In this document: positions 42,645 to 52,333 of the stretch, in pieces
How positions within the stretch are numbered: position 1 is the first letter of the stretch
How the letters are laid out: each line of letters opens with the position of its first letter
Source: Nitrospirales bacterium
Lineage (GTDB): Bacteria; Nitrospirota; Nitrospiria; Nitrospirales; UBA8639
Assembly: GCA_012270585.1 (NCBI GenBank)
Contig: JAAXIB010000084.1
Coordinates: 1 to 64,000, forward strand
Length of the DNA stretch: 64,000 nt
Direction of reading: 5' to 3'
The notes under the pieces: model-generated
Told to the model about the DNA's origin: nothing
Databases searched by the model: none
What the model saw: only the letters and a program-made list of their open reading frames with translations
Translations under genes and position numbers: made by a program

Positions 42645-43613
42645 ATGCCGACTCTTGGCTGGCATCTGATCCGGGTTTCCCTCATAAGCCTGGCATGGAT
42701 CGTGTTGACCGGATGCCCTCCCGACAACACACCCCTGATCGAGGAAAACGAACGGCTAAAAAAACAAATCGTCAAACAAGAAAGTATGATGACGACCCTT
42801 CAAGAAGGGAACCGGGTCATGCAGGAACAGATCGATCGGCTCAATCAGGAACTTCGGGAGAACGAGGACGAATTTGCGAAACAACTCGAACGCGCGCAAC
42901 AAACCGGCCAAGGCCTCTCCACTGAAAAACAAAACCTCCTTCAACAAGTCGCGGCCGTAACCGCCAAAAATCGGAAACTCCAGGCGGACGCGAAAAAACT
43001 GCGCAAGCGATTCGAACGCGCGCAACAGACCGGGCAGGGACTCTCCACCGAAAAGCAGGACCTGCTTCAACAAATCACGGCCTTAACGCAAGAAAACCGG
43101 CAACTCCAGGCGGACGGTCAAAAATTCAAAAACGATGCCCAATGGTTGCGCAAGCAACGAGAAATTGTGCGGCAAGCCCTGCAAGTCAACAACTATGAGG
43201 TGAAGGCACAAAAGCTGTCCCACAAATTGCCGGACGTGGCCAAAGCCGCTCTGCAGGCCTTGGCGAACAATGGATACACGTTGATGGCGAAGATGGAAAC
43301 CGACCAAAAATCGGTGTTTGTCACGGAAAGAAAAACCTCACCTTCGCCCTCGCTTGAGGTGCCCGGTTACCGGAACCAGTACCTGATGGAAGTGCAAGCT
43401 CAACCCGACAACCAGACCATGCTCAGGGTCAAGGCCGAGTATGAAGAGATGACACCGGGGGGAACAATCATCGAAGTTGGCAAAGAAGAAGTCATGGAAA
43501 TCGAACATCGGTTGATTCAGGCCATTCGGCAAATCCTCGATCATCCAAACGAAAAAGCCGCGCCCAAGGCCATCAACCCACAACCGGAAGACTCCGACGT
43601 GGAAGACTCTTGA
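42645..43613 (+). CDS. Coiled-coil lipoprotein with an internal 42-residue duplication
   Basis: A 322-residue protein with a lipoprotein signal (LISLAWIVLTGC). A long coiled coil runs over about residues 30-185, in which ERAQQTGQGLSTEKQ occurs twice with a 42-residue period (DNA 42887-42990 and 43013-43116). The C-terminal globular domain (about 190-305) is unassigned. The ATG at 42645 fits the lipobox spacing. It may span the periplasm or link the outer membrane to the wall. Confidence 0.78.
   Translation: MPTLGWHLIRVSLISLAWIVLTGCPPDNTPLIEENERLKKQIVKQESMMTTLQEGNRVMQEQIDRLNQELRENEDEFAKQLERAQQTGQGLSTEKQNLLQQVAAVTAKNRKLQADAKKLRKRFERAQQTGQGLSTEKQDLLQQITALTQENRQLQADGQKFKNDAQWLRKQREIVRQALQVNNYEVKAQKLSHKLPDVAKAALQALANNGYTLMAKMETDQKSVFVTERKTSPSPSLEVPGYRNQYLMEVQAQPDNQTMLRVKAEYEEMTPGGTIIEVGKEEVMEIEHRLIQAIRQILDHPNEKAAPKAINPQPEDSDVEDS
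42887..43116 (+). repeat. Tandem duplication inside the lipoprotein gene
   Basis: Two 104-base units (42887-42990 and 43013-43116) at a 126-base period share most bases and both encode ERAQQTGQGLSTEKQ. The period equals six heptads, so the coiled-coil register is kept. Confidence 0.88.
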
Positions 43614-43632
43614 ACCCCTCGATTGCCTTGGC

Positions 43633-43730
43633 TGTCATTCCTGCGCAAGCAGGAATCCAGGATTGTTCTTTTCACGAACGCAGGAAAAAACAAAAACTCT
43701 GGATCCTCGATTACTAATGTCGAGGATGAC
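43633..43730. repeat. Family C repeat, copy 5
   Basis: GTCATTCCTGCGCAAGCAGG then AATCCAGG, an A-rich centre, and CTGGATCCTCGA with TCGAGGATGAC. The two hairpins are in inverted arrangement. It occupies much of the gap between the lipoprotein gene and gltD. Confidence 0.9.
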
Positions 43731-43889
43731 CGATAGAAGCAAAGATCCTGGGTCCCCGCAGCGACAACAGGAAGAGCCCGTCAATTATTCCGGATCATTC
43801 CCATTGTCGGGAACTGTCGCAAATGGTCGATTATCATTCTGCGCGTCGCCGTCTATCCTTGGACATGACGCCCCTGGCGGAAGATGACA

Positions 43890-45335
43890 TCAGGGCCGAG
43901 AGCGAAACGCAGCAGCCAGACTGTTCCCCGTCTTGAGGTAAGTATCGATCCCGGTAGCGGCCTTGCGGCCTTCTGAAATGGCCCAGACGATAAGCGAGGC
44001 GCCGCGCTTGGTATCACCGGCCGCAAAGATGCCCTCTTTGCTGGTCATGAAATTCCGGTCCACCGCCACGTTTCCCCGTGCGTCGTACTCCACGCCCAAG
44101 CTGTCCAGCAGTCCGTTCCTGACGGGTCCGGTGAAGCCCATGGCCAGGAGAACCAAATCGACCCCCATCTCGAATTCCGTTCCGGGGACCGGAATAAATT
44201 TTCCCCCGTCAAACGAAACGCGATGAGCGTGCAGTTTGCCGACGTGGCCATTGTCACCCGAGAACTTCGTGGTCGAGACGCTCCACTGCCGGTCGCAGCC
44301 TTCTTCATGGGCATGGGAGGAACGAAGCTGCATGGGCCACAGGGGCCACGGCGTGGATTCCGCACGATCAGGGGGCGGCTCCGGCAACAACTCGAACTGA
44401 TGAACGTTTTTACACCCCTGGCGATGTGCCGTTCCCAAACAGTCGGACCCGGTGTCACCGCCACCGATAATCACCACCCGTTTATCCTTTGCGGTGATCT
44501 GTTCGACCGGCAGGTTATCCCCGGCATTCACTTTATTCTGTTGCGTGAGATACTCCATGGCAAAGTGGATCCCGTTCAGTTCACGACCGGGCACCGGCAA
44601 ATCACGCGGGTATTCAGCTCCCAGGGCCAGACACACCGCGTCGAACTGCCAGGCCAGCACGTCTCCCGTGACGTCCACACCGACGTTCACGTTGGTTTCG
44701 AATTTCACGCCTTCCGCGATCATCTGGTCCAGCCGTCGGTCGATGACCCACTTTTCCATTTTGAAATCCGGAATGCCGTAGCGCAACAACCCGCCGATGC
44801 GGTCCGCTTTTTCGTACACGGTGACACTGTGCCCCGCCCTGGTTAATTGTTGAGCCGCGGCCAGGCCCGCGGGACCTGACCCGATAATCGCCACGGTCTT
44901 GCCCGTTTTGACCACCGGCAGGACCGGTTCAATCCAGCGTTCCTCAAACCCGCGATCGATGATGTTCCATTCAATGACCCGGATGGAGACGGGATCCGCA
45001 TTGATCCCCAGCACGCAAGCCGATTCGCACGGCGCCGGGCACAGGCGGCCGGTAAATTCGGGGAAATTATTCGTCGAATGCAGCGCCTTGAGGGCATCCT
45101 TCCACCGTCCCCGATGCACCATGTCGTTCCATTCAGGAATCAGGTTGATCACCGGGCATCCGGTGTTGCCCTGACAAAACGGCACTCCGCAATCCATGCA
45201 CCGCCCGCCCTGGTTGCGCAGTTTCTCTTCGACGAACGGTTCATACATCTCCTTCCAATCCAACACCCGCAACTCGACCGAACGCCGGGCCGGCGTTTCC
45301 CTCGCAAAATGCAGAAACCCGCGGGGATCAGCCAT
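43890..45335 (-). CDS. gltD: Glutamate synthase, small (beta) subunit
   Basis: A 481-residue flavoprotein that feeds electrons from NADPH to GltB. Features are the N-terminal Fe-S cysteines CMDCGVPFCQGNTGCPV and CPAPCESACVLG, the FAD loop IIGSGPAGLAAAQQL, the NAD(P) loop IIGGGDTGSDCLGTA, and the C-terminal GIFAAGDTKRGASLIVWAI. It starts within the last eight bases of gltB, so the two are coupled. Confidence 0.96.
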   Translation of the reverse strand: MADPRGFLHFARETPARRSVELRVLDWKEMYEPFVEEKLRNQGGRCMDCGVPFCQGNTGCPVINLIPEWNDMVHRGRWKDALKALHSTNNFPEFTGRLCPAPCESACVLGINADPVSIRVIEWNIIDRGFEERWIEPVLPVVKTGKTVAIIGSGPAGLAAAQQLTRAGHSVTVYEKADRIGGLLRYGIPDFKMEKWVIDRRLDQMIAEGVKFETNVNVGVDVTGDVLAWQFDAVCLALGAEYPRDLPVPGRELNGIHFAMEYLTQQNKVNAGDNLPVEQITAKDKRVVIIGGGDTGSDCLGTAHRQGCKNVHQFELLPEPPPDRAESTPWPLWPMQLRSSHAHEEGCDRQWSVSTTKFSGDNGHVGKLHAHRVSFDGGKFIPVPGTEFEMGVDLVLLAMGFTGPVRNGLLDSLGVEYDARGNVAVDRNFMTSKEGIFAAGDTKRGASLIVWAISEGRKAATGIDTYLKTGNSLAAAFRSRP

Positions 45336-48300
45336 GGGTGACCGCCTCTTGTTCCAGAGCGTCTTTTTTCGCCGCTGCTTTGCGTTCCGCCAGGACCCGC
45401 TTGTAATCCAACGGCATCACCTTGACGAAGTTGGGAAGCATCATCGGCCAGGAGTCCACTATCATCCGGGCCTTGCGACTGCCCGTATGGCGCGCATGAT
45501 TTTCGATCATGGTCTTCAGGGTTTGCACGTCCTCGGGCTCCACGACTTTCTCCAATTCCACCATCCCGAGATTGCACCGGGATTCAAATTTTCCGTCTTC
45601 ATTCCAGACGTAGGCTTCACCACCCGACATCCCGGCGGCAAAGTTTCGACCGGTTTTGCCCAATACCACTACCACGCCCCCGGTCATGTACTCACACCCG
45701 TGATCCCCGGTGCCCTCGATCACCGTGCGGACGCCGCTGTTTCTCACTGCGAACCGTTCACCGGCCGTCCCATAAAAATAACACTCACCGCGAGTGGCCC
45801 CATACAGTGACGTGTTGCCGATCAGAATCGTGTTTTCGGGCTGAAACGTTACGCCTTGGGGCGGGGTCACGACGATCTTGCCACCCGAGAGCCCTTTCCC
45901 CAGGTAGTCGTTCGACTCGCCTTCGAGATAAAGCGTGATGCCCTTGCCCAAAAAGGCACCGAACGATTGGCCGGCGGACCCCTTGAAATTGACGGTAATG
46001 GTATCCACGGGCAATCCTTCTTCCCCGTATTTCCGCGCGATACGACTGGACAGGATCGTCCCGGTGGTCCGGTCGGTGTTATGGATCGGCAACTCCAGCG
46101 TCACCTTTTCCTGCCGTTCAATCGCCGGCTCACACAGTCGCACCAACTTCATATCCAGCACCTTATCCAACCCGTGATTCTGCGATTGAACGTTGTATGT
46201 CGCCACCTCGGATCCGACGTCCGGGCTCCACAGCAAAGCCGAGAGATCCAATCCGCTCGCCTTCCAATGGTCGATGGCTTTTTGCACTCTCAATTTGTCA
46301 CTGCGGCCGATCATCTCCGGAAACGTTCGGAACCCGAGTTGCGCCATCAACCGTCGAACCTCTTCCGCCACGAAGAAGAAGAAATTCACCACGTGCTCCG
46401 GGTGGCCGGCGAATCGCCGGCGAAGTTCGGGGTCCTGGGTCGCGATCCCGACCGGACAGGTGTTGAGATGACATTTCCGCATCATGATGCAGCCTTCGAC
46501 AATCAACGGCGCGGTGGAAAATCCGAATTCCTCGGCCCCGAGCAACGCCGCCACCACGACGTCGCGACCGGTTTTTATCTGTCCGTCGGTTTCCACTTTG
46601 ATGCGTCCCCGCAGGTCGTTGAGGACAAGGGTTTGATGAGTCTCCGCCAAACCCAACTCCCAGGGAATACCGGCAGATTTGATCGACGACAAGGGAGACG
46701 CCCCCGTACCGCCTGAATCGCCACTGATCAACACCTTATCGGCATGCGCTTTGGAAACCCCCGCAGCCACCGTACCCACGCCGACTTCGGAGACCAGTTT
46801 CACGGACACATCCGCGTCGGGATTCGAATTTTTCAAATCAAAAATGAGTTGAGCCAGATCTTCGATCGAATAAATATCATGATGCGGCGGCGGGGAAATG
46901 AGTCCCACGCCGGGCGTAGAAAACCGCATCCTGGCAATGACTTCATCGACCTTATGACCGGGCAGTTGGCCCCCTTCCCCGGGTTTGGCTCCTTGCGCCA
47001 TTTTGATTTGCAGTTCTTTCGCGTTGACCAGATAATTCGCCGTAACCCCAAACCGCCCGGAGGCCACCTGTTTGATATACGAATTCTTCGAATCGCCGTT
47101 CGGCAAAGGAATAAAGCGTTCCGCATCTTCCCCTCCCTCACCCGTGTTACTTTTGGCGCCGATCCGGTTCATCGCGATCGCGAGCGTTTCATGGGCTTCC
47201 TTACTGATGGCCCCATACGACATCGCGCCGGTGGTAAACCGCTTCACGATTTCCCGGGCGGGTTCCACTTCTTCCAACGGCAAGGGAGCCGGCAAACATT
47301 TGAAATCGAACAGACCGCGCAAATTCGACCGGCGTTGGGTTTCATCATTCACCAGTTGGGCATAGGCTTCGTAGGTCCCGGCATCGTTGGTACGGGTCGC
47401 ATGCTGCAGCGTGTAGATGGTCTCCGGATTCCAATTATGATGTTCGCCCTGAATGCGGTAATGGATCTCGCTGCCGAAGTCCAACTGTCGAACGGGAGCC
47501 GGTTCATATGCCACCCGATGACGCCGCAGGGTTTCTTCGGCAATTTCCCGCATGCCCATCCCTTGAATGCGTGAAGGCGTCCCCGTGAAGTACCGATTCA
47601 CGAGTTCATCATTCAGCCCGACGGCTTCGAAGATCTGCGCGCCGCAATAGGACTGCACCGTGGAAATGCCCATTTTCGAAAAGATCTTGAGCAGGCCCTT
47701 ATTGATGGCCTTGATAAATTTTCCCGACGCGGTTTCCGCGTCAATGCCTTCCGGCAAATAGCCTTCGCGTTCCAGGTCCTTGTAGGTTTCAAACACGAGA
47801 TACGGATTCACCACGCCGGCGCCGTATCCGATCAAACACGCAAAATGATGCGTGTCTCGCGGCTCGCCGGTCTCAAGAATCAAGCCGACTTCCGTTCGCG
47901 TGGCCTCACGCACCAGATGATGATGAACAGCGGAAATCCCCAATAGACTGGGAATCGCCGCCCATTCCTCATTTACCCCGCGATCACTCAAGATCAAAAA
48001 TTTAAATCCCCGCTTAATGGCCCTGGACGCCTCCTGGCACAATTGATCGACGGCCGCTCCCAATCCCTCCGGACCGTCGGCCACTCGGAACAACAAGGGC
48101 AACGTCTTGCTGACGAAATGGGGATCTTCAATCTCCCGGATCTTTTGCAACTGCGCGTTCGTCAGAATCGGCTGCTGAACCTTAATCCTGCGACAGGCCT
48201 CCGGTATCTCGGCCGTCAGATTGGGCTTCGGTCCGATATTCGTGACCAGCGACATGACCAACTGTTCCCGAATGGGATCAATGGGGGGATTCGTCACCTG

Positions 48301-49884
48301 GGCAAAGAGCTGTTTGAAATACTTGGGCAACAGTTGCGGCCGGTTGGACAACACTGCCAAGGGAGTATCCGTTCCCATGGACGAAACGGGCTCTTCGCCG
48401 TTAATTCCCATCGGCGACAACACCATCTTGATTTCCTCGATGGTATAGCCGAAGACCTGTTGTCGTTGGCGGAGAGCCGAGTGATCCGGTTGCGGCACGC
48501 TCAACGGCTCCGGCAGCTCATCCAACGACACCCGATACTGGGTCACCCAGGAGCGGTAGGGCTTACGCCCGACCATTTCCGCCTTGATTTCTTCGTCGTC
48601 GATAATGCGGCCTTGCACCGTATCCACCAAGAACATGCGACCCGGTTGGAGGCGCCCTTTTTCACGAATGTTTTTCGCGTCGGCCGGCAAGACCCCGGCC
48701 TCGGACGCCAGGACCACCAGATCATCCGTCGTCACTTGATACCGGCAGGGCCGTAACCCGTTCCGGTCCAACGTCGCTCCGATCAGTTTGCCGTCCGTAA
48801 ACGCCACGGCCGCCGGGCCGTCCCAGGGTTCCATCATCGCGGCGTGATATTCATAGAAGCCCCGCCGGTTTAAATCCATGTGAGGGTTCCCGACCCACGG
48901 TTCGGGAATCAGCATCATCATGGCATGAGGCAGGGACCTGCCGGCCATCACAAGGAATTCCACCGCATTGTCCAGGCACGCCGAATCGCTCTGTTCCTCA
49001 TAGACAATGGGATAGAGTTTTTCGAGATCATCGCCGAACAGGTCGGACGCCAGGCGCCCTTGACGCGCCCGCATCCAATTGACGTTGCCGCGCAACGTGT
49101 TAATTTCGCCGTTGTGCACGACGTACCGGTAGGGGTGTGCCAACGACCACGTGGGGAAGGTATTCGTGCTGAAGCGGGAATGAACGAGCGCCAGAGCCGA
49201 GACCATGCTGGCATCAGCCAGATCCGGAAAAAAACAGCCGAGTTGCTCCGGCAACAGCATGCCTTTATAGACGATGGTGTTGGAAGACAGACTGCAGATA
49301 TAGACCCGGCCGCGTTCCACCAACGCGGACTCGCGAATCGCCCGGGCAATCCGTTTCCGAACGACGTACAACTTCCGTTCGAACTGACCCTCGTTCAGAA
49401 TATCGCGCGCAATGAAAAACTGCCGGATGTAGGGAAGGGTCCGTTGAGCCAGCGCACCGACGTATTCGAGCTTCACCGGGACGTCGCGCCATCCCAAAAA
49501 CCGCAGTTCTTCTTCACGAATGATCGATTCAAAGAGGCCTTCACATTGCCGGCGAAGCGGTTCGTCCTGCGGCAGGAACACCATGCCTACCCCGTAGCCA
49601 CCCGACTCGGGCAGGGGCAGGCCGACGTCCTGACAGGCGCGCCGGAAAAATTCATGAGAGATTTGCAGAAGGATTCCCGCGCCGTCACCGGTACACGGAT
49701 CGCAACCCTGTGCCCCGCGATGGTACAAATTCCGCAATACGTTTAAAGACTTTTCGATGATATCGTGTGACTGATGCCCTTTGATGTTGACGACAAAACC
49801 AATGCCGCACCCGTCCTTCTCGAATCGCGGGTCATAGAGCCCCTGTTTGGGGGGCAGTCCGTATGGTGGGCCTTGACGACTCAT
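45328..49884 (-). CDS. gltB: Glutamate synthase, large (alpha) subunit
   Basis: A 1518-residue enzyme that makes two glutamates from glutamine and 2-oxoglutarate, with GltD. The N-terminal amidotransferase has the nucleophile in KDGCGIGFVVN (leader residues are normally cleaved before the Cys). The central FMN domain includes GEGGEDAERF and PPPHHDIYSIEDLAQLI; the 3Fe-4S cysteines appear in CIMMRKCHLNTCPVGIATQ, and the C-terminal GXGXG-rich helix domain ends the protein. The ATG at 49884 is preferred to a TTG two codons earlier. Its promoter is visible at 50023-50052. Confidence 0.97.
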   Translation of the reverse strand: MSRQGPPYGLPPKQGLYDPRFEKDGCGIGFVVNIKGHQSHDIIEKSLNVLRNLYHRGAQGCDPCTGDGAGILLQISHEFFRRACQDVGLPLPESGGYGVGMVFLPQDEPLRRQCEGLFESIIREEELRFLGWRDVPVKLEYVGALAQRTLPYIRQFFIARDILNEGQFERKLYVVRKRIARAIRESALVERGRVYICSLSSNTIVYKGMLLPEQLGCFFPDLADASMVSALALVHSRFSTNTFPTWSLAHPYRYVVHNGEINTLRGNVNWMRARQGRLASDLFGDDLEKLYPIVYEEQSDSACLDNAVEFLVMAGRSLPHAMMMLIPEPWVGNPHMDLNRRGFYEYHAAMMEPWDGPAAVAFTDGKLIGATLDRNGLRPCRYQVTTDDLVVLASEAGVLPADAKNIREKGRLQPGRMFLVDTVQGRIIDDEEIKAEMVGRKPYRSWVTQYRVSLDELPEPLSVPQPDHSALRQRQQVFGYTIEEIKMVLSPMGINGEEPVSSMGTDTPLAVLSNRPQLLPKYFKQLFAQVTNPPIDPIREQLVMSLVTNIGPKPNLTAEIPEACRRIKVQQPILTNAQLQKIREIEDPHFVSKTLPLLFRVADGPEGLGAAVDQLCQEASRAIKRGFKFLILSDRGVNEEWAAIPSLLGISAVHHHLVREATRTEVGLILETGEPRDTHHFACLIGYGAGVVNPYLVFETYKDLEREGYLPEGIDAETASGKFIKAINKGLLKIFSKMGISTVQSYCGAQIFEAVGLNDELVNRYFTGTPSRIQGMGMREIAEETLRRHRVAYEPAPVRQLDFGSEIHYRIQGEHHNWNPETIYTLQHATRTNDAGTYEAYAQLVNDETQRRSNLRGLFDFKCLPAPLPLEEVEPAREIVKRFTTGAMSYGAISKEAHETLAIAMNRIGAKSNTGEGGEDAERFIPLPNGDSKNSYIKQVASGRFGVTANYLVNAKELQIKMAQGAKPGEGGQLPGHKVDEVIARMRFSTPGVGLISPPPHHDIYSIEDLAQLIFDLKNSNPDADVSVKLVSEVGVGTVAAGVSKAHADKVLISGDSGGTGASPLSSIKSAGIPWELGLAETHQTLVLNDLRGRIKVETDGQIKTGRDVVVAALLGAEEFGFSTAPLIVEGCIMMRKCHLNTCPVGIATQDPELRRRFAGHPEHVVNFFFFVAEEVRRLMAQLGFRTFPEMIGRSDKLRVQKAIDHWKASGLDLSALLWSPDVGSEVATYNVQSQNHGLDKVLDMKLVRLCEPAIERQEKVTLELPIHNTDRTTGTILSSRIARKYGEEGLPVDTITVNFKGSAGQSFGAFLGKGITLYLEGESNDYLGKGLSGGKIVVTPPQGVTFQPENTILIGNTSLYGATRGECYFYGTAGERFAVRNSGVRTVIEGTGDHGCEYMTGGVVVVLGKTGRNFAAGMSGGEAYVWNEDGKFESRCNLGMVELEKVVEPEDVQTLKTMIENHARHTGSRKARMIVDSWPMMLPNFVKVMPLDYKRVLAERKAAAKKDALEQEAVTHG

Positions 49885-50022
49885 AAACAATCAGGGGCAC
49901 GTCTCACAACCGTCTCTCCACGAGTCGGGCATCTCATGCTTCCTCAACCTCGTCCCGCCGGTCATTTCGCCTGACTCATGAAAAGAAGAAGGAAATCCGA
50001 GGAGAGACAGAGACAACCCGGA

Positions 50023-50052
50023 AATCTACTGGATAGGGGAAAAAAGTGTCAA
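50023..50052 (-). promoter_or_regulatory. Promoter of gltBD
   Basis: On the minus strand a perfect TTGACA (50047-50052), an 18-base spacer and TAGATT (50023-50028), 139 bases before the gltB start. The leader is long enough for further control. Confidence 0.65.
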
Positions 50053-50108
50053 GGCAGACCCCGCAAAACCACGCATCCATTCTTGCAATCTCTCGTTCAA
50101 CCATCAAT

Positions 50109-50160
50109 GTAGGCGAACGCACAGGAGCACCTCAGGGCGAACACACAGGTTCGCCCCTAC
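50109..50160. repeat. Family B-type repeat, copy 4
   Basis: Starts GTAGGCGAACGCACAGG and ends ACACAGGTTCGCCCCTAC; a GTAGGGGCGAAC-type variant of the family, in two inverted halves. It ends five bases before the -35 box of the polyprenyl synthetase promoter. Confidence 0.8.
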
Positions 50161-50164
50161 CGCC

Positions 50165-50194
50165 TTGACAAACACCGGACCCTGTTCATAGGAT
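50165..50194 (+). promoter_or_regulatory. Promoter for a likely leaderless polyprenyl synthetase mRNA
   Basis: Perfect TTGACA (50165-50170), an 18-base spacer and TAGGAT (50189-50194). The expected start point falls at or next to the ATG at 50202, so the transcript would have no leader. Confidence 0.6.
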
Positions 50195-50201
50195 CACTGA
50201 A

Positions 50202-51209
50202 ATGGGCAGTGGGCAACCAGTCATTCAAAGTTCCCTGACGATGGATGAGGTATGGGATCTTTATCGCCGGGACCTCGAAGAAATTGAATCGCACATTCGT
50301 CACAACCTCAATGCCGAAGCTCCGCTCATTAACGAAATTGCTGCCCACATTCTCGAGGGTGGCGGCAAACGCATTCGGCCTCTTCTGTTGAGTCTCTGTT
50401 ACCGACTCACGGGCTCTATCCCCAAAAACGACCTGGTCCTCGGCAGTCTCATCGAGTTCATCCATACGGCGACCCTGCTCCATGACGACGTGCTGGATGA
50501 AGCGGCTCTTCGCCGGGGGCGACCGACGGCTCGACGCATTTGGGGCAATCGGGCCAGTATCCTGGCCGGAGACTATCTGTACTCACGGGCAATGCATCAT
50601 ATTGCCGCGTTCAAGAATCACGAAGTGAATGATGCCATGGCCTTGGCCTGCAAGAGATTGGCGGAAGGAGAAATTCTTCAACTGTGCGCCAATCGGCAAC
50701 CGCTGTTATCCGAATCGGAGTATCTGCGGATCGTCGAGTACAAAACCGGCGCCTTGTTGGCGGCCGCGTGCAAGGTGGGCGGCCTGATGGGGGGAGTCTC
50801 TCCACTTCAAGCGGAAGAGTTGTATCAATTCGGATTAAACCTGGGTATTGCCTTTCAATTAGCCGACGACTGGCTCGATTACACGGCCAATGAAAAGAAC
50901 CTTGGGAAAACCCTTGGACAAGACTTGATGCAGGGGATGGTCACCCTGCCACTGATCCACGTCCTGCCGTGTCTGCCGGCCGACGACCAGCGGACCCTTG
51001 TCGCCAAAATTGAACGCAACGCCGTTGAAGAAGGTGATCTGCTTCAACTCACGGCACACATGCACCAGCACGGGTCTCTGGGATACACCAGGACTCGTTC
51101 ACGGGAATACATCGAGACCGCTCTCTTGAATCTCGCCACCTTTGAAGATTCCACTGCCAAGCGTGCCCTCATCGTCGTGGCCGATTATATGGTCAACCGC
51201 GACTGCTGA
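50202..51209 (+). CDS. Long-chain polyprenyl diphosphate synthase
   Basis: A 335-residue prenyltransferase of the IspB/HepT type that builds the quinone side chain. Both Asp-rich metal sites are present: LLHDDVLDEA and LADDWLDYT, with GGKRIRPLLL before the first. The product chain length cannot be read from sequence. The start is taken at 50202; an alternative ATG is at 50241. The quinone made would feed the respiratory chain. Confidence 0.9.
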   Translation: MGSGQPVIQSSLTMDEVWDLYRRDLEEIESHIRHNLNAEAPLINEIAAHILEGGGKRIRPLLLSLCYRLTGSIPKNDLVLGSLIEFIHTATLLHDDVLDEAALRRGRPTARRIWGNRASILAGDYLYSRAMHHIAAFKNHEVNDAMALACKRLAEGEILQLCANRQPLLSESEYLRIVEYKTGALLAAACKVGGLMGGVSPLQAEELYQFGLNLGIAFQLADDWLDYTANEKNLGKTLGQDLMQGMVTLPLIHVLPCLPADDQRTLVAKIERNAVEEGDLLQLTAHMHQHGSLGYTRTRSREYIETALLNLATFEDSTAKRALIVVADYMVNRDC

Positions 51210-51237
51210 GCCCTTTCCATTCGCCTGCGGTTCATTC

Positions 51238-51263
51238 GGGACGGCACAGGGGCCGTCCCCTAC
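51238..51263. repeat. Family B repeat, copy 5, supplying a stop codon
   Basis: GGGACGGCACAGGGGCC followed by GTCCCCTAC. On the minus strand its TAG is the stop codon of the flippase-like gene at 51260. Confidence 0.85.
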
Positions 51264-52255
51264 AAGGACGTCGTGGCAAGCACAGCTTTGCCCCGGAGCA
51301 CGGCCAGAAAGACGAGCCCGATGAGAATCCAGAGGATTTCACGGATCCGGCGGATCAAGGCAAAGGTGATCCCCGTCACCTCGCCGTACCCCAAGGCCAT
51401 CAATAAAAAAAGATAGCCGCCTTCCTGGGCTCCCAGTCCCCCGGGAACAAACGACACACTTCCCTTGATCAGCACCGCGAGCGCGGCGATAGACAAAGAC
51501 GACAGCCAGCCGACCTCCGCCCCCAGAAAATAGAGAATCGCATACACTTCAAACAGTTCCGTCAACCACGCAACAAAGTGGATACCCAGTGACAACAGGA
51601 ACGTCCGGCGGCGCTGCCGGTAAAAGGTTCGAATCGTTTGATCCAATTCCAACAACTGCGGTCGATAGGCTTCCAGTCGTTGGGATCGAATCCTGCACGT
51701 TTCGGCCACCGTCAGCAACCCCATTCCAATTCCATAGCGCTGGAGAACGAGAAACAGGAAGACGCCAAAGCCAAGCAGGCCCAGGCTGACGAAAGCAAGC
51801 AGGACGTTGTACTCGCCCCCCCCTACGAGCCACAACGTCACGCCCAATCCCAACAACATGAAGAGGATCTGGGCAATGACCATGATGGTCTTGGCCGTGA
51901 CCACGGATGCCAACCCTTCGACCATGGGGACGTCATAGCGTGTCAGCAGATACGCCTTCATGGGCTCACCGCCGAGCATAGCCGTCGGGGTCGTGACGTT
52001 AATGGCTTCCCCGGCCATCCTCACCATGAACAACCGGACAAACCCCACTCGTCTCGCCCACTTCCCCAGGGTCAGGGACCATCCGCAGGTATCGAGAAGA
52101 TACACCGCCAGGAGCGGGGTGAGAATCACGCAGAAAGCGACAAAGCCGACGTGCTCCACCGTCTCCCATATCTGAGACGGGCCGATATGCCAGGTCAACC
52201 CGCCCAAGACCACAAGACCCGCGGCAAGAAACAATAGCCGAATCATGGGAAGCAC
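51260..52255 (-). CDS. Flippase-like (LPG synthase transmembrane region, UPF0104) protein
   Basis: A 331-residue polytopic protein of the family that includes the flippase part of MprF and the hopanoid-cluster HpnL. Features are GEAINVTTPTAMLGGEPMKAYLL (the conserved P-rich loop), LASVVTAKTIMVIAQILFMLLG and SFVPGGLGAQEGGYLFLLMALGYG. It is transcribed after the CDP-alcohol phosphatidyltransferase fusion, so it may move the resulting lipid across the membrane (inference). Confidence 0.82.
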   Translation of the reverse strand: MLPMIRLLFLAAGLVVLGGLTWHIGPSQIWETVEHVGFVAFCVILTPLLAVYLLDTCGWSLTLGKWARRVGFVRLFMVRMAGEAINVTTPTAMLGGEPMKAYLLTRYDVPMVEGLASVVTAKTIMVIAQILFMLLGLGVTLWLVGGGEYNVLLAFVSLGLLGFGVFLFLVLQRYGIGMGLLTVAETCRIRSQRLEAYRPQLLELDQTIRTFYRQRRRTFLLSLGIHFVAWLTELFEVYAILYFLGAEVGWLSSLSIAALAVLIKGSVSFVPGGLGAQEGGYLFLLMALGYGEVTGITFALIRRIREILWILIGLVFLAVLRGKAVLATTSL

Positions 52256-52333
52256 TCGGCACGAAAAGGTGGGAGAAGGTGCAACGATTTTTTCAACGTG
52301 TCGATCCGATCGGGACGACCCGTCAGGAACCGG

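Larger units (their letters stand above)
49885..50201. other. Divergent intergenic region between gltB and the polyprenyl synthetase gene
   Basis: About 317 bases without a gene. It contains the gltB promoter (50023-50052), a family B repeat (50109-50160) and the promoter of the polyprenyl synthetase (50165-50194). No GlnR/NtrC-type site was recognised. Confidence 0.7.
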
